Shown: piece by piece, positions 5,610 through 13,434 of the stretch
How positions within the stretch are numbered: the first letter of the stretch is position 1
How the letters are laid out: every line of letters starts with the position of its first letter
Assembly: GCA_036259355.1 (NCBI GenBank)
Contig: DATABY010000195.1
Location: 1-21,720, forward strand
Source of the DNA: JALZDI01 sp036259355
GTDB lineage: Bacteria > Actinomycetota > Actinomycetes > Propionibacteriales > Nocardioidaceae
DNA: 21,720 bases
Direction: 5' to 3'
Notes under the pieces: generated by a model
Seen by the model: the letters and a program-made list of their open reading frames with translations, nothing else
Databases searched by the model: none
Told to the model about the DNA's origin: nothing
Made by a program: the position numbers and the translations under genes

Positions 5610-5638
5610 ATCGTATGTGAGAAGCACACCGGTGTCAT
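5610..5638 (-). promoter_or_regulatory. Promoter of the DUF3263-LytR_C-otsB operon
   Basis: On the minus strand ATGACA (5633-5638), a 17-nt spacer and TACGAT (5610-5615), one of the best promoter matches in the window. The leader would be about 30 nt. The perfect palindrome ACACCGGTGT (5626-5635) overlaps the -35 box and spacer and may be an operator. Confidence 0.7.
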
Positions 5639-5741
5639 TCTGACTCGCGGTGCGCGTTGCGGCCGTTTGCCGGGCCGTTCTCGCTCCCGGACGGGCGCCG
5701 CAGGCACCTTAGCCGAGGTGGGCACGCCCGGCCCCGGCGGA

Positions 5742-5747
5742 TAGGGT
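5742..5747 (+). promoter_or_regulatory. Possible otsA -10 box
   Basis: TAGGGT lies 27 bp before the otsA GTG, leaving a leader of about 20 nt that contains the ribosome-binding site. No convincing -35 box is seen. Confidence 0.35.
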
Positions 5748-5774
5748 CGGGAGGACGCCGCCAGGGAGGATCCC

Positions 5775-7229
5775 GTGCCTGATGAGAAGACCCGGAGCGC
5801 CGGTCCTCGGTCGAAGAAGCGCGCCCCACGTCGGAAGAGACAGATGACCAGCGACATGGTCGTGGTCGCCAACCGGCTGCCGGTCGACCGGGTGGAGGCA
5901 CCGGACGGAACGATGACCTGGCGCCCCTCCCCCGGCGGGCTCGTGACCGCGCTGGAACCCGTGCTGCGCCGGCACCACGGCGCCTGGATCGGCTGGCCCG
6001 GCGGCGACGTCGAGGACCTCGACCCCTTCGAGCAGGACGGTCTGACGCTGGTGCCGGTCCCCCTGTCCGGCGACGAGGTCGAGGAGTACTACGAGGGCTT
6101 CTCCAACGGCACCCTCTGGCCGCTCTACCACGACGTGATCGTGGCTCCGGAGTTCCACAGGGAGTGGTGGGACGCCTACGTGCGGGTGAACCAGCGGTTC
6201 GCCCAGCGTGCGGCCGACCTCGCCGCTCAGGACGCGGTGGTGTGGATCCACGACTACCAGCTGCAGCTGGCGCCGCAGATGCTGCGAGAGCTGCGCCCCG
6301 ACTTGCGGATCGGCTTTTTCCTGCACATTCCGTTCCCGCCGACTGAGCTGTTCATGCAGCTGCCGTGGCGGCGGCGGATCATCGAGGGCTTGCTCGGCGC
6401 GGACCTGGTCGGCTTCCAGGTGCCCGCCAACGCGGCGAACTTCGCGCGGCTGGTCCGCTCCCTGACCGGGCACAAGACCCACCGGGACATGGTCCGGCTG
6501 CCCGACGGACGCACGGTGCGGGCCCGCGCGTTCCCGATCTCGATCGACTCCGAGGGACTGGTCGAGCTGTCCAGGTCACCGGAGACGGAGGCGCGCGCCA
6601 AGGAGCTGCGCGACGAGGTCGGCAACCCCGAGCGGGTCCTGCTCGGAGTGGACCGGCTCGACTACACCAAGGGCATCCGCCAGCGTCTGCGTGCCTTCGG
6701 CGAGCTGCTGCGCGACGGGGACATCACCGTCGACGACGCGGTGTTCATCCAGGTCGCGACGCCGTCCCGCGAGCGCGTCGAGCAGTACCGCGTGCTCCGC
6801 GACGACATCGAGCGCCTCGTCGGCAACATCAACGGCGACTACGGGCGCATCGGCACCCCGGCGATCAACTACATGCACACCTCGTTCTCCCGTAACGAGA
6901 TGGCTGCGCTGTTCCGGGCGGCCGACGTCATGGTGGTGACGCCGTTGCGCGACGGGATGAACCTCGTGGCCAAGGAGTACGTCGCCTGCCGCTTCCAGGA
7001 CGACGGCGCGCTGCTGCTCAGCGAGTTCGCGGGGGCGGCGGCCGAGCTCAAGCAGGCGTACCTGATCAATCCCTACGACATCAACGGGCTCAAGGAGATC
7101 CTGCTCAACACGATGAGCGCCGACCCACGAGACGTGCAGAAGCGCATGCGCGCGATGCGCCGGTACGTCCTGGAGCACGACATCGACCGCTGGGCCGCGG
7201 AGTTCCTCGACGCGCTCACGGACGGGTGA
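5775..7229 (+). CDS. otsA: Trehalose-6-phosphate synthase (GT20)
   Basis: This 484-aa enzyme transfers glucose from a nucleotide sugar to glucose-6-phosphate to give trehalose-6-phosphate. GT20 landmarks are all present: VVVANRLPV (29-37), WIHDYQLQLAPQML (157-170), FFLHIPFPPTELF (181-193), the donor-binding VDRLDYTKG with R294 and K299, and TPLRDGMNLVAKEY (389-402) with D393, N396 and E401. The GTG at 5775 is preceded by GGGAGGA, five bases away. It adds about 25 basic residues (RSKKRAPRRKR) before the fold, so the internal ATG at residue 24 is an alternative start. It is divergent from the operon containing otsB. Trehalose made this way protects against osmotic, heat and drying stress. Confidence 0.96.
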   Translation: MPDEKTRSAGPRSKKRAPRRKRQMTSDMVVVANRLPVDRVEAPDGTMTWRPSPGGLVTALEPVLRRHHGAWIGWPGGDVEDLDPFEQDGLTLVPVPLSGDEVEEYYEGFSNGTLWPLYHDVIVAPEFHREWWDAYVRVNQRFAQRAADLAAQDAVVWIHDYQLQLAPQMLRELRPDLRIGFFLHIPFPPTELFMQLPWRRRIIEGLLGADLVGFQVPANAANFARLVRSLTGHKTHRDMVRLPDGRTVRARAFPISIDSEGLVELSRSPETEARAKELRDEVGNPERVLLGVDRLDYTKGIRQRLRAFGELLRDGDITVDDAVFIQVATPSRERVEQYRVLRDDIERLVGNINGDYGRIGTPAINYMHTSFSRNEMAALFRAADVMVVTPLRDGMNLVAKEYVACRFQDDGALLLSEFAGAAAELKQAYLINPYDINGLKEILLNTMSADPRDVQKRMRAMRRYVLEHDIDRWAAEFLDALTDG

Positions 7230-7244
7230 CCGCAGCGCGTCACC
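7225..7244. terminator. Hairpin between otsA and the response-regulator gene
   Basis: GGTGAC (7225-7230), an 8-nt loop and GTCACC (7239-7244). The stop codons of both convergent genes lie inside the arms. It is a short but plausible bidirectional terminator. Confidence 0.5.
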
Positions 7245-7923
7245 GCCACCGGTAGCGACGTTCCGGCCGGCCGGCGCTGCCATAGCGCAGCGTCACCTCG
7301 GCCAGGCCGGTGTTGACGAAGTGCTCGAGGTAGCGCCGCGCACTCACCCGCGACAGCCCGACAGCCCGGGCGCACTCGCTCGCGCCGATGTCGCCGTCGA
7401 CACCCCGTACGGCGTGCTCCACCAGAGCCGCGGTCTCCGCCGTCAGGCCCTTCGGCAGCCGACGAGACCGGGTGCCGACCGGCTCGGCGCCGGCGAAGGC
7501 CGCGTCCACGTCCTGCTGCGCCACCTCCGGCGTCGCCTGCAACCGCCGCCGCGCGTGCGCGAAGTGCTCCATCCGGTCACGGAACACGTCGAAGCTGAAC
7601 GGCTTGATCAGGTAGTGCACGACGCCGCCGCGCATGGAGGCCTGCACGGTCTCGGCGTCCTGCGCGGCCGTGATCACCAGCACGTCGACCTCGTTGCCCG
7701 CGGCACGCAGCCTGCGGAGCACGTCGAGTCCGCTGATGTCGGGCAGGTAGATGTCGAGCAGCACCAGGTCGGGCCGAAGCCGCTCGACCGCGGCCAGCGC
7801 GTCGGCGCCGCTCCGCGCCTCGCCGACCACCTCGAACCCGTCCATCCGTTCCACGAAGCCACGATGGATCCGGGCCACCATGAAGTCGTCGTCGACCACG
7901 AGCACGCGCACGTCCGCGGTCAC
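7240..7923 (-). CDS. Response regulator, DcuR/CitB type
   Basis: This 227-aa protein has a receiver domain followed by a DNA-binding domain of the CitB/DcuR class. The acidic pocket is D11-D12-D13, the phosphoacceptor is D57 in LVLLDIYLPD, and T85 and K107 complete the active site. The C-terminal part has a winged-helix-like segment, ECARAVGLSRVSARRYLEHF, then a basic RPERRYRWR end. The start GTG 7923 overlaps the kinase stop by three bases, so the pair is translationally coupled. It most likely controls the divergent tctCBA transporter operon in response to an external organic acid, probably through the direct repeats at 9567-9597. Confidence 0.93.
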   Translation of the reverse strand: MTADVRVLVVDDDFMVARIHRGFVERMDGFEVVGEARSGADALAAVERLRPDLVLLDIYLPDISGLDVLRRLRAAGNEVDVLVITAAQDAETVQASMRGGVVHYLIKPFSFDVFRDRMEHFAHARRRLQATPEVAQQDVDAAFAGAEPVGTRSRRLPKGLTAETAALVEHAVRGVDGDIGASECARAVGLSRVSARRYLEHFVNTGLAEVTLRYGSAGRPERRYRWR

Positions 7924-9512
7924 AGCGCGGCCTCCTGCCTGGTCGGCAGGCAGGCATCGAACACCGCTCCGCCGTCGTTCGACACCGCGACGTGACCGCC
8001 ACGGCGCTCGCACACGAGCCGGGTCAGCGCCAGCCCCCAGCCGTGCGGCTCGCCACTCTGCGCGGCCTTGGTGGAGAACCCTTGCGCGAAGACCCGCTCC
8101 GCGAGGCCGGGGTCGACGCCGGGCCCGGTGTCGCTGACCCGCACGTGCACCGCGTCGCCGTCGCAACGGATCGTCACGGTGACGTCCCCACCGCAGCGGG
8201 CGACCGCCTCGAGGGCGTTGTCGACGAGGTTGCCGACGACCGTGACCAGGTCCGCGGACAAGGCGTCCCCGATGCGGCCCAGCCCGGTGTCCGCACTGAG
8301 CTCGAAGCCGACCGACAGCTCACCGGCGCGGGACGCCTTGGCCACCAGTAGTGCGGCCACCGCCGGGTCCTCGACCCGCGCCACGACGTCGCTGACCAGG
8401 TCCCGGTGGCTGCGTGACGCCAGCTCCACGAACCGCACCACCTCGTCGTACTCCCTGAGCTCCACCAGCCCCGCGATGGTGTGCAGCCGGTTGGTGAACT
8501 CGTGCGCCTGCGACCGCAGCGCGTCGGTCACGCCCCGCGAAGCGGTCAACTCGCGCTGCAGGTCCACCAGGTCGGTGCGGTCGCGCAAGGTCGTGACCCA
8601 CCCGACCGAGCCGCCCCGGATCTGCAGCGGCATCCGGTTGAGCACCAGGACCCGTCCGCCGGCGGGCAGCACGCGTTCCTCTCCGGTGCTGGCGCCGACC
8701 AGCACCTCGGCGAGCACCGGCTCGACGGGCAGCTCCTGCACCGTCGAGCCCACAGCATCGGCGCTGAGACCGAGCAGCCGGCACGCCTCGTCGTTCAGCA
8801 AGGTCACGCAGCCCCTCCGGTCGACGCCGATGACGCCCTCCCGGAGCCCGTGCAGCATCGCCTCGCGGTGCTCGACCAGACGTGTGATCTCGTCCGGCTC
8901 CAGACCGAGGGTCTGCCGCTTCACCCGGCGCGACAGCAGCAGCGAACCGAGTACGCCGAGCACGCCGGCGATGCCGACGTAGATCAGCAGCGCCGGCGCG
9001 GCCTGCTCCAGCCGGGTGAGCACCGACGGGCTGTTGCTCCCCACGACGACGAAGCCGAGGGTCTCGCCCACCGCATGCCCGAAGTCGCCGTCGGAGAGCA
9101 CCGGCACCCGCGCCTCGACGACGTCGGCGCCGTTGTGCCGCGACTCGCCGACCCAGAAGCGGGGAAACGGCTCCACGCGGGCCAGCCGGTCGTTGTGGTC
9201 CTGCGGGTACGGCGACCACAGCACCCGGCGCTGCGGGTTGGTGATGATGACGTACGACGCGCCGGACTGCGCCCGTGCCGACTCCCCCGCCCCCGGCAGC
9301 CCGCCGGAGAGGGAACCGTCCGACAGCCCGGCGACGACGGTCGAGGTGTCGGCCACGGTCTCGGCGACGGACAGCATCCGGCGGCCCTCCGCGCGGGTGA
9401 AGCTGGCGTGGCTCTGCGCCAGCGAGGCCGCCGCGACGGTGAGCACCACCACCAGCACGATGGTGAGCTGGAACAGCAGGAACTGACCTGCCAACGAGAC
9501 GCGACGACCCAC
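7920..9512 (-). CDS. Sensor histidine kinase, DcuS/CitA type
   Basis: About 530 aa. A first membrane segment (about 11-32) is followed by an external sensor of the PAS-like DcuS/CitA type (about 35-170, with YVIITNPQRRVLWSPYPQDH), a second membrane segment (about 173-193), a cytosolic PAS domain (about 215-315) and a kinase core. The phosphorylated residue is H337 in QAHEFTNRLHTIAGL, the H-box form of citrate and dicarboxylate sensors. The ATP site has GNLVDNALEA (N-box), DTGPGVDPG (G1) and GWGLALTRLV (G2). The start is uncertain: GTG 9512 is used because the first membrane segment begins right after it, but GTG 9575 is in frame. It should sense a tricarboxylate or related acid for the divergent transporter. 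Confidence 0.93.
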   Translation of the reverse strand: MGRRVSLAGQFLLFQLTIVLVVVLTVAAASLAQSHASFTRAEGRRMLSVAETVADTSTVVAGLSDGSLSGGLPGAGESARAQSGASYVIITNPQRRVLWSPYPQDHNDRLARVEPFPRFWVGESRHNGADVVEARVPVLSDGDFGHAVGETLGFVVVGSNSPSVLTRLEQAAPALLIYVGIAGVLGVLGSLLLSRRVKRQTLGLEPDEITRLVEHREAMLHGLREGVIGVDRRGCVTLLNDEACRLLGLSADAVGSTVQELPVEPVLAEVLVGASTGEERVLPAGGRVLVLNRMPLQIRGGSVGWVTTLRDRTDLVDLQRELTASRGVTDALRSQAHEFTNRLHTIAGLVELREYDEVVRFVELASRSHRDLVSDVVARVEDPAVAALLVAKASRAGELSVGFELSADTGLGRIGDALSADLVTVVGNLVDNALEAVARCGGDVTVTIRCDGDAVHVRVSDTGPGVDPGLAERVFAQGFSTKAAQSGEPHGWGLALTRLVCERRGGHVAVSNDGGAVFDACLPTRQEAAL

Positions 9513-9566
9513 GCAGGGAAGTGTGGCCCACGCGCCGCCTGGCGGGTAGGGCCGCGGCGTGACCAC

Positions 9567-9597
9567 TACGACCACAACAGTGTCTTACGACCACAAC
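9567..9597. promoter_or_regulatory. Two direct repeats between the kinase and tctC genes
   Basis: TACGACCACAAC occurs at 9567-9578 and again at 9586-9597, with a 19-bp period, placing both copies on nearly the same helix face. A related GACCAC lies just before at 9561-9566. They sit in the 176-bp divergent gap and are the best candidates for response-regulator binding sites. No clear sigma-factor boxes are seen for tctC, as expected for an activated promoter. Confidence 0.6.
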
Positions 9598-9688
9598 CGC
9601 GACAGCCGCCCGAGAGGGCCGCCACGATCGTCGGCACGCCTGCGGACCAACCACGGGCTCGGACGCGGACTGACGAAAGGTGCGACCC

Positions 9689-10675
9689 ATGCGGTTCAAG
9701 ACTCTGGCGGCGGTTGCTGCCGCGGCGGCCCTGGCTGCCACCGGCTGCCAGGCCCCCGGCACCACGGCGGGAACTGAGGAGGCCGGAAACTTCGAGGACC
9801 TGCGCATCATGGTGCCGAACTCACCCGGGGGCGGCTACGACACCACCGCCCGCACCGCCGCGCAGGTGATGGCCGCCGAGAACCTCACTCCCCCGCTCGA
9901 GGTGTTCAACCTCGACGGCGCCGGCGGCACCGTGGGGCTGTCCCGCACGGCCAACGAAGAGGGCAACGGCAACCTGACGATGCTGATGGGCCTCGGTGTC
10001 GTCGGCGCGGTCTACACCAACGACTCCGCGTCCACGCTGGGGGACACCACGCCGATCGCCCGGATGGTCAGCGAGCCGGAGACGATCGTGGTCCATGCGA
10101 ACTCGCCGTACGACTCGCTCGAGGAGCTGGTCCGGGACTGGAAGGCCGACCCGGGTGAGATGCCGGTCGGCGGCGGGTCGTCGCCCGGCGGCCCGGACCA
10201 TCTGGCCCCGCACATGCTCGCGCAGGAGGTCGGCATCAAGCCGGCCGACGTGAACTACGTGTCCTACGACGGCGGCGGACCGCTGCTGGCGGCGCTGCTG
10301 GGCAAGGAGGTGGACTTCGCCGTCACCGGTGTGGGCGAGATCCGCGACCAGATCGACTCCGGCGCCGTGAAGGTGCTCGGTATCACCAGCGCGGAGCGCC
10401 TGCCCGGACTCGATGCGCCCACGCTGATCGAGCAGGGCATCGACCTGGAGTTCATCAACTGGCGTGGGCTGGTGGCCCCTCCCGGCATCGCCGACGCCCA
10501 GCGCGACGCACTCGTCAAGCTGGTCGAGGACCTGTTCAAGACCCAGGGGTGGAAGGACGCGATGGCCAAGAACGGCTGGAGCAACGCGCTGCTGACCGGT
10601 GAGGAGTTCGGCAGGTACATCGACTCGGAGAACCAGCGGGTCAAGGACATCCTGGGACAGCTGGGGCTGGTCTGA
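9689..10675 (+). CDS. tctC: Tripartite tricarboxylate transporter substrate-binding lipoprotein
   Basis: This 328-aa extracytoplasmic protein catches the substrate for the TctAB membrane components. The signal peptide MRFKTLAAVAAAAALAATGC ends in a lipobox with C20, so it is probably a lipoprotein. The mature part shows the TctC hallmarks MVPNSPGGGYDTTAR (about 41-55) and VFNLDGAGGTVGLSRT, a Venus-flytrap fold. ATG 9689 is preferred over GTG 9680 because GAAAGG lies 8 bp before it. It is first in tctCBA; its stop overlaps the tctB start. The substrate may be citrate or another tri- or dicarboxylate, but cannot be read from the sequence. Confidence 0.95.
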   Translation: MRFKTLAAVAAAAALAATGCQAPGTTAGTEEAGNFEDLRIMVPNSPGGGYDTTARTAAQVMAAENLTPPLEVFNLDGAGGTVGLSRTANEEGNGNLTMLMGLGVVGAVYTNDSASTLGDTTPIARMVSEPETIVVHANSPYDSLEELVRDWKADPGEMPVGGGSSPGGPDHLAPHMLAQEVGIKPADVNYVSYDGGGPLLAALLGKEVDFAVTGVGEIRDQIDSGAVKVLGITSAERLPGLDAPTLIEQGIDLEFINWRGLVAPPGIADAQRDALVKLVEDLFKTQGWKDAMAKNGWSNALLTGEEFGRYIDSENQRVKDILGQLGLV

Positions 10676-11211
10676 TGGCGACCACGACCACCACCGGGCC
10701 GTCCGGGCAGCCGGCGCCGTCCGGGCGCAGCGTGGACCACGCCGAGCTGGGTCTGTCGGGCCTGCTGGTCGTGGTGGGTGTGCTCGTGCTCTACGACGCC
10801 TCCCAGCTCAGCACCACGGCGGCGCAGAACGGCCCGGTGGGCCCGAAGGCGGTGCCGTACGCGGTCGGCGGACTGCTGCTCCTCACCGCGGTGCTGCTCG
10901 CCGTGGACGTGCTTCGTGGCGGCCACGGCGAGTCGGAGTCCGGGGAGGACGTCGACCTCGAGCACGGCGTCGACTGGCGTGGGCTCGTGCTCCTGGTCCT
11001 CGTCTTCCTCGGCGCCTCCCTGGCCATCCCGTACGCCGGGTTCCCGATCGCCGGCGCCGCGCTGTTCTGGGGCACCACGCTCGTGCTGGGCAGCCGACGC
11101 TGGCTCTGGGACGCCGTGATCGCCGTCGCGGTCGGGTTCGGCGGCTACCTCGTGTTCACCTCCTCGCTGGGCATCTCGCTGCCTGCGGGCGTCCTGCAGG
11201 GAGTGCTCTGA
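10675..11211 (+). CDS. tctB: Tripartite tricarboxylate transporter small membrane subunit
   Basis: This 178-aa protein has about four membrane segments in the TctB pattern: one near 25-42 (LSGLLVVVGVLVLYDASQL), one near 62-78, then after a charged loop (ESESGEDVDLEHGVDWRG) two or three more to the C-terminus. The characteristic GPKAVPYAVGGLLLL is present near 55-70. Its start codon shares one base with the tctC stop (TGATG), so translation is coupled. The small subunit supports TctA in the membrane; its exact role is not well known. Confidence 0.93.
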   Translation: MATTTTTGPSGQPAPSGRSVDHAELGLSGLLVVVGVLVLYDASQLSTTAAQNGPVGPKAVPYAVGGLLLLTAVLLAVDVLRGGHGESESGEDVDLEHGVDWRGLVLLVLVFLGASLAIPYAGFPIAGAALFWGTTLVLGSRRWLWDAVIAVAVGFGGYLVFTSSLGISLPAGVLQGVL

Positions 11212-11212
11212 C

Positions 11213-12715
11213 ATGGAGTCGGTGAACGCGCTTCTGGACGGCTTCGCCACGGCCCTGCATCCGACGTACCTGCTGTACGCGATGATCGGCGTCCTGCTCG
11301 GCACCGTGGTCGGTGTGCTGCCCGGCATCGGCCCGGCGATGGCCGTGGCGCTGCTGCTGCCGCTGACGTTCTCGCTGGAGCCGACCGCGGCCCTGATCAT
11401 GTTCGCCGGCATCTACTACGGCGGGATGTACGGCGGTTCGACCACGTCGATCCTCCTCAACACCCCGGGCGAGAGCTCGACGGTGATGACCGCTATCGAG
11501 GGCAACAAGATGGCCAGGCGCGGTCGCGGCGCGCAGGCTCTCGCCACGGCCGCGATCGGCTCCTTCGTCGCGGGGACCATCGCCACCGCACTGCTGGTGG
11601 TGGCCGCGCCGTTCGTGGTCGGCATCGCGATCAACCTCGGCGCCAACGACTACTTCGCGATCATGGTCTTCGCCTTCCTGTGCGTGACCAGCGTGCTCGG
11701 CCGGTCGGCGGTTCGCGGGTTCGTCGCCCTCGCCCTCGGGCTCACCATCGGGCTGATCGGGATCGATCCGGTGACCGGCCAGCAGCGGCTGACCTTCGGG
11801 GTTCCGGAGCTGGCGGACGGCATCGACATCGTGCTGGTCGCGGTCGGTCTCTTCGCGATGGGTGAGGCGCTGTGGATCGCCGCGCACCTACGCCGATCCC
11901 CGGCCGAGGTGATCCCCGTCGGGCGGCCGTGGATGAACCGCGAGGACTGGTCGCGCTCGTGGCGGCCCTGGCTGCGAGGGGCAGCCATCGGGTTCCCCTT
12001 CGGCGCCATGCCGGCGGGTGGTGCCGAGATCCCGACGTTTCTCTCCTACGTGACCGAACGCCGGCTGGCCCGGAACCGGGACGAGTTCGGCCAGGGCGCG
12101 ATCGAGGGGGTGGCCGGCCCCGAGGCCGCGAACAACGCCTCGGCAGCGGGGACGCTGGTGCCGTTACTGGCGCTCGGACTGCCCACGTCGGCGATCGCCG
12201 CCGTGATCCTGGCCGCGTTCCAGACCTACGGCATGGAACCGGGGCCGCAGCTGTTCGAGAGCGAGCCTGCGCTGGTGTGGGGTCTCATCGCGAGCCTGTT
12301 CATCGGAAACACGATGCTCCTGCTGCTGAACCTGCCCCTGGCGCCGGTGTGGGCCAAGCTGCTGTGCATCCCGCGGCCCTACCTGTACGCGGGAATCCTC
12401 TTCTTCAGCGTGCTCGGCGCCTACAGCGTCAACGCTACGGTCGTCGACCTCCTCGTGCTGCTCGCCGTCGGGCTGCTGGGCTACCTCATGCGCCGCTTCG
12501 GGCTTCCGGTCGTACCCGCCATCCTCGGCGTGATCCTGGGGCCGATGGCCGAACGCCAGCTCCGCACAGCCCTGCAGATCACCAACGGCGACCCGGTCGG
12601 GCTGGTCAACTCCCCGGTAGCAGTGGTCATCTACCTGTTGATCACACTGCTGCTGGCGTGGAACCTCGTGCGCCGCCGAGTGCTCGCGCGCGTCGGCGAC
12701 CGCGTGCGGGTCTGA
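11213..12715 (+). CDS. tctA: Tripartite tricarboxylate transporter large membrane subunit
   Basis: This 500-aa integral membrane protein has about 11-12 segments and is the transport channel of the TctABC system, driven by an ion gradient. Family signatures are GVLPGIGPAMAVALLLPLTF near residues 37-56 and GIYYGGMYGGSTTSILLNTP near 66-85; a second related region, PFGAMPAGGAEIPTF, lies near 262-276. The length is normal for the family. ATG 11213 lies 1 bp after the tctB stop. Nothing suggests truncation. Confidence 0.96.
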   Translation: MESVNALLDGFATALHPTYLLYAMIGVLLGTVVGVLPGIGPAMAVALLLPLTFSLEPTAALIMFAGIYYGGMYGGSTTSILLNTPGESSTVMTAIEGNKMARRGRGAQALATAAIGSFVAGTIATALLVVAAPFVVGIAINLGANDYFAIMVFAFLCVTSVLGRSAVRGFVALALGLTIGLIGIDPVTGQQRLTFGVPELADGIDIVLVAVGLFAMGEALWIAAHLRRSPAEVIPVGRPWMNREDWSRSWRPWLRGAAIGFPFGAMPAGGAEIPTFLSYVTERRLARNRDEFGQGAIEGVAGPEAANNASAAGTLVPLLALGLPTSAIAAVILAAFQTYGMEPGPQLFESEPALVWGLIASLFIGNTMLLLLNLPLAPVWAKLLCIPRPYLYAGILFFSVLGAYSVNATVVDLLVLLAVGLLGYLMRRFGLPVVPAILGVILGPMAERQLRTALQITNGDPVGLVNSPVAVVIYLLITLLLAWNLVRRRVLARVGDRVRV

Positions 12716-12742
12716 GCACCGACCGGACGACCGGGTGTGTCC

Positions 12743-12748
12743 TAGAGT
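12743..12748 (+). promoter_or_regulatory. -10 box for a probably leaderless ung transcript
   Basis: TAGAGT ends 8 bp before the GTG start of ung, and no ribosome-binding site lies between. Transcription would start at or next to the start codon, as is common in actinomycetes. Confidence 0.5.
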
Positions 12749-12756
12749 GGGCCGCC

Positions 12757-13434
12757 GTGACGCGCAAACCGCTGCACCAGCTGGTGGCCGAGGACTGGGC
12801 CGAGGCGCTGTCGCCGGTGGAGCCCGCCATCACCGCCATGGGCGACTTCCTGCGCGCCGAGGTCGCGGCCGGCCGCTCCTACCTACCGCACGGCAACCAC
12901 GTCCTGCGGGCGTTCCAAGAGCCGATGCGCAACGTGCGCGTCCTGATCGTCGGGCAGGACCCCTATCCCACGCCCGGCCACGCGATCGGCCTGTGCTTCT
13001 CCGTGGACGCGCAGGTGCGGCCGCTGCCCAAGAGCCTCGTCAACATCTACCGCGAGCTGGTGCACGACCTCGGCGTCCCTGCGCCGACCACCGGCGACCT
13101 GACGCCGTGGAGCCGGCACGGCATCCTGCTGCTCAACCGGGTGCTCACCGTGTGTCCGGGCAACGCGGGCAGCCACCGCGGCCGGGGCTGGGAGGCCGTC
13201 ACCGAGCACGCGATCAAGGCGCTGGTGGCGCGCGGCGGCCCGCTCGTCGCGATCCTGTGGGGCCGTGACGCACAGACCCTGAAGCCGCTGCTGGGCACGA
13301 CTCCCTACATCGAGTCGGCGCACCCGAGCCCGCTGTCGGCGTCGCGGGGCTTCTTCGGCTCACGCCCGTTCAGCCGCGCCAACGCACTGCTGGCCGAACA
13401 GGGGGCCGACCCGGTGGACTGGAGACTGCCCTGA
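12757..13434 (+). CDS. ung: Uracil-DNA glycosylase, family 1
   Basis: This 225-aa enzyme removes uracil from DNA as the first step of base-excision repair. Motif A is GQDPYPTPGHAIGLCFS with catalytic D68. N127 in LLLNRVLTV fits the uracil-binding asparagine. The loop HPSPLSASRGFFGSRPFS carries H189. Motif A reads GQDPYP where enterobacterial enzymes have GQDPYH, a form I also recall from mycobacteria. GTG 12757 is chosen because an in-frame longer reading lacks family similarity and a -10 box sits at the right distance. The stop overlaps the next start by one base (TGATG), so the downstream permease gene is co-translated, with no obvious functional link. Confidence 0.96.
   Translation: MTRKPLHQLVAEDWAEALSPVEPAITAMGDFLRAEVAAGRSYLPHGNHVLRAFQEPMRNVRVLIVGQDPYPTPGHAIGLCFSVDAQVRPLPKSLVNIYRELVHDLGVPAPTTGDLTPWSRHGILLLNRVLTVCPGNAGSHRGRGWEAVTEHAIKALVARGGPLVAILWGRDAQTLKPLLGTTPYIESAHPSPLSASRGFFGSRPFSRANALLAEQGADPVDWRLP

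Noticed and set aside
9512..9575. GTG 9575 as the start of the sensor kinase
   Set aside because: It adds 21 residues (VVVVTPRPYPPGG...) with no ribosome-binding site and overlaps the direct repeats; not fully excluded.
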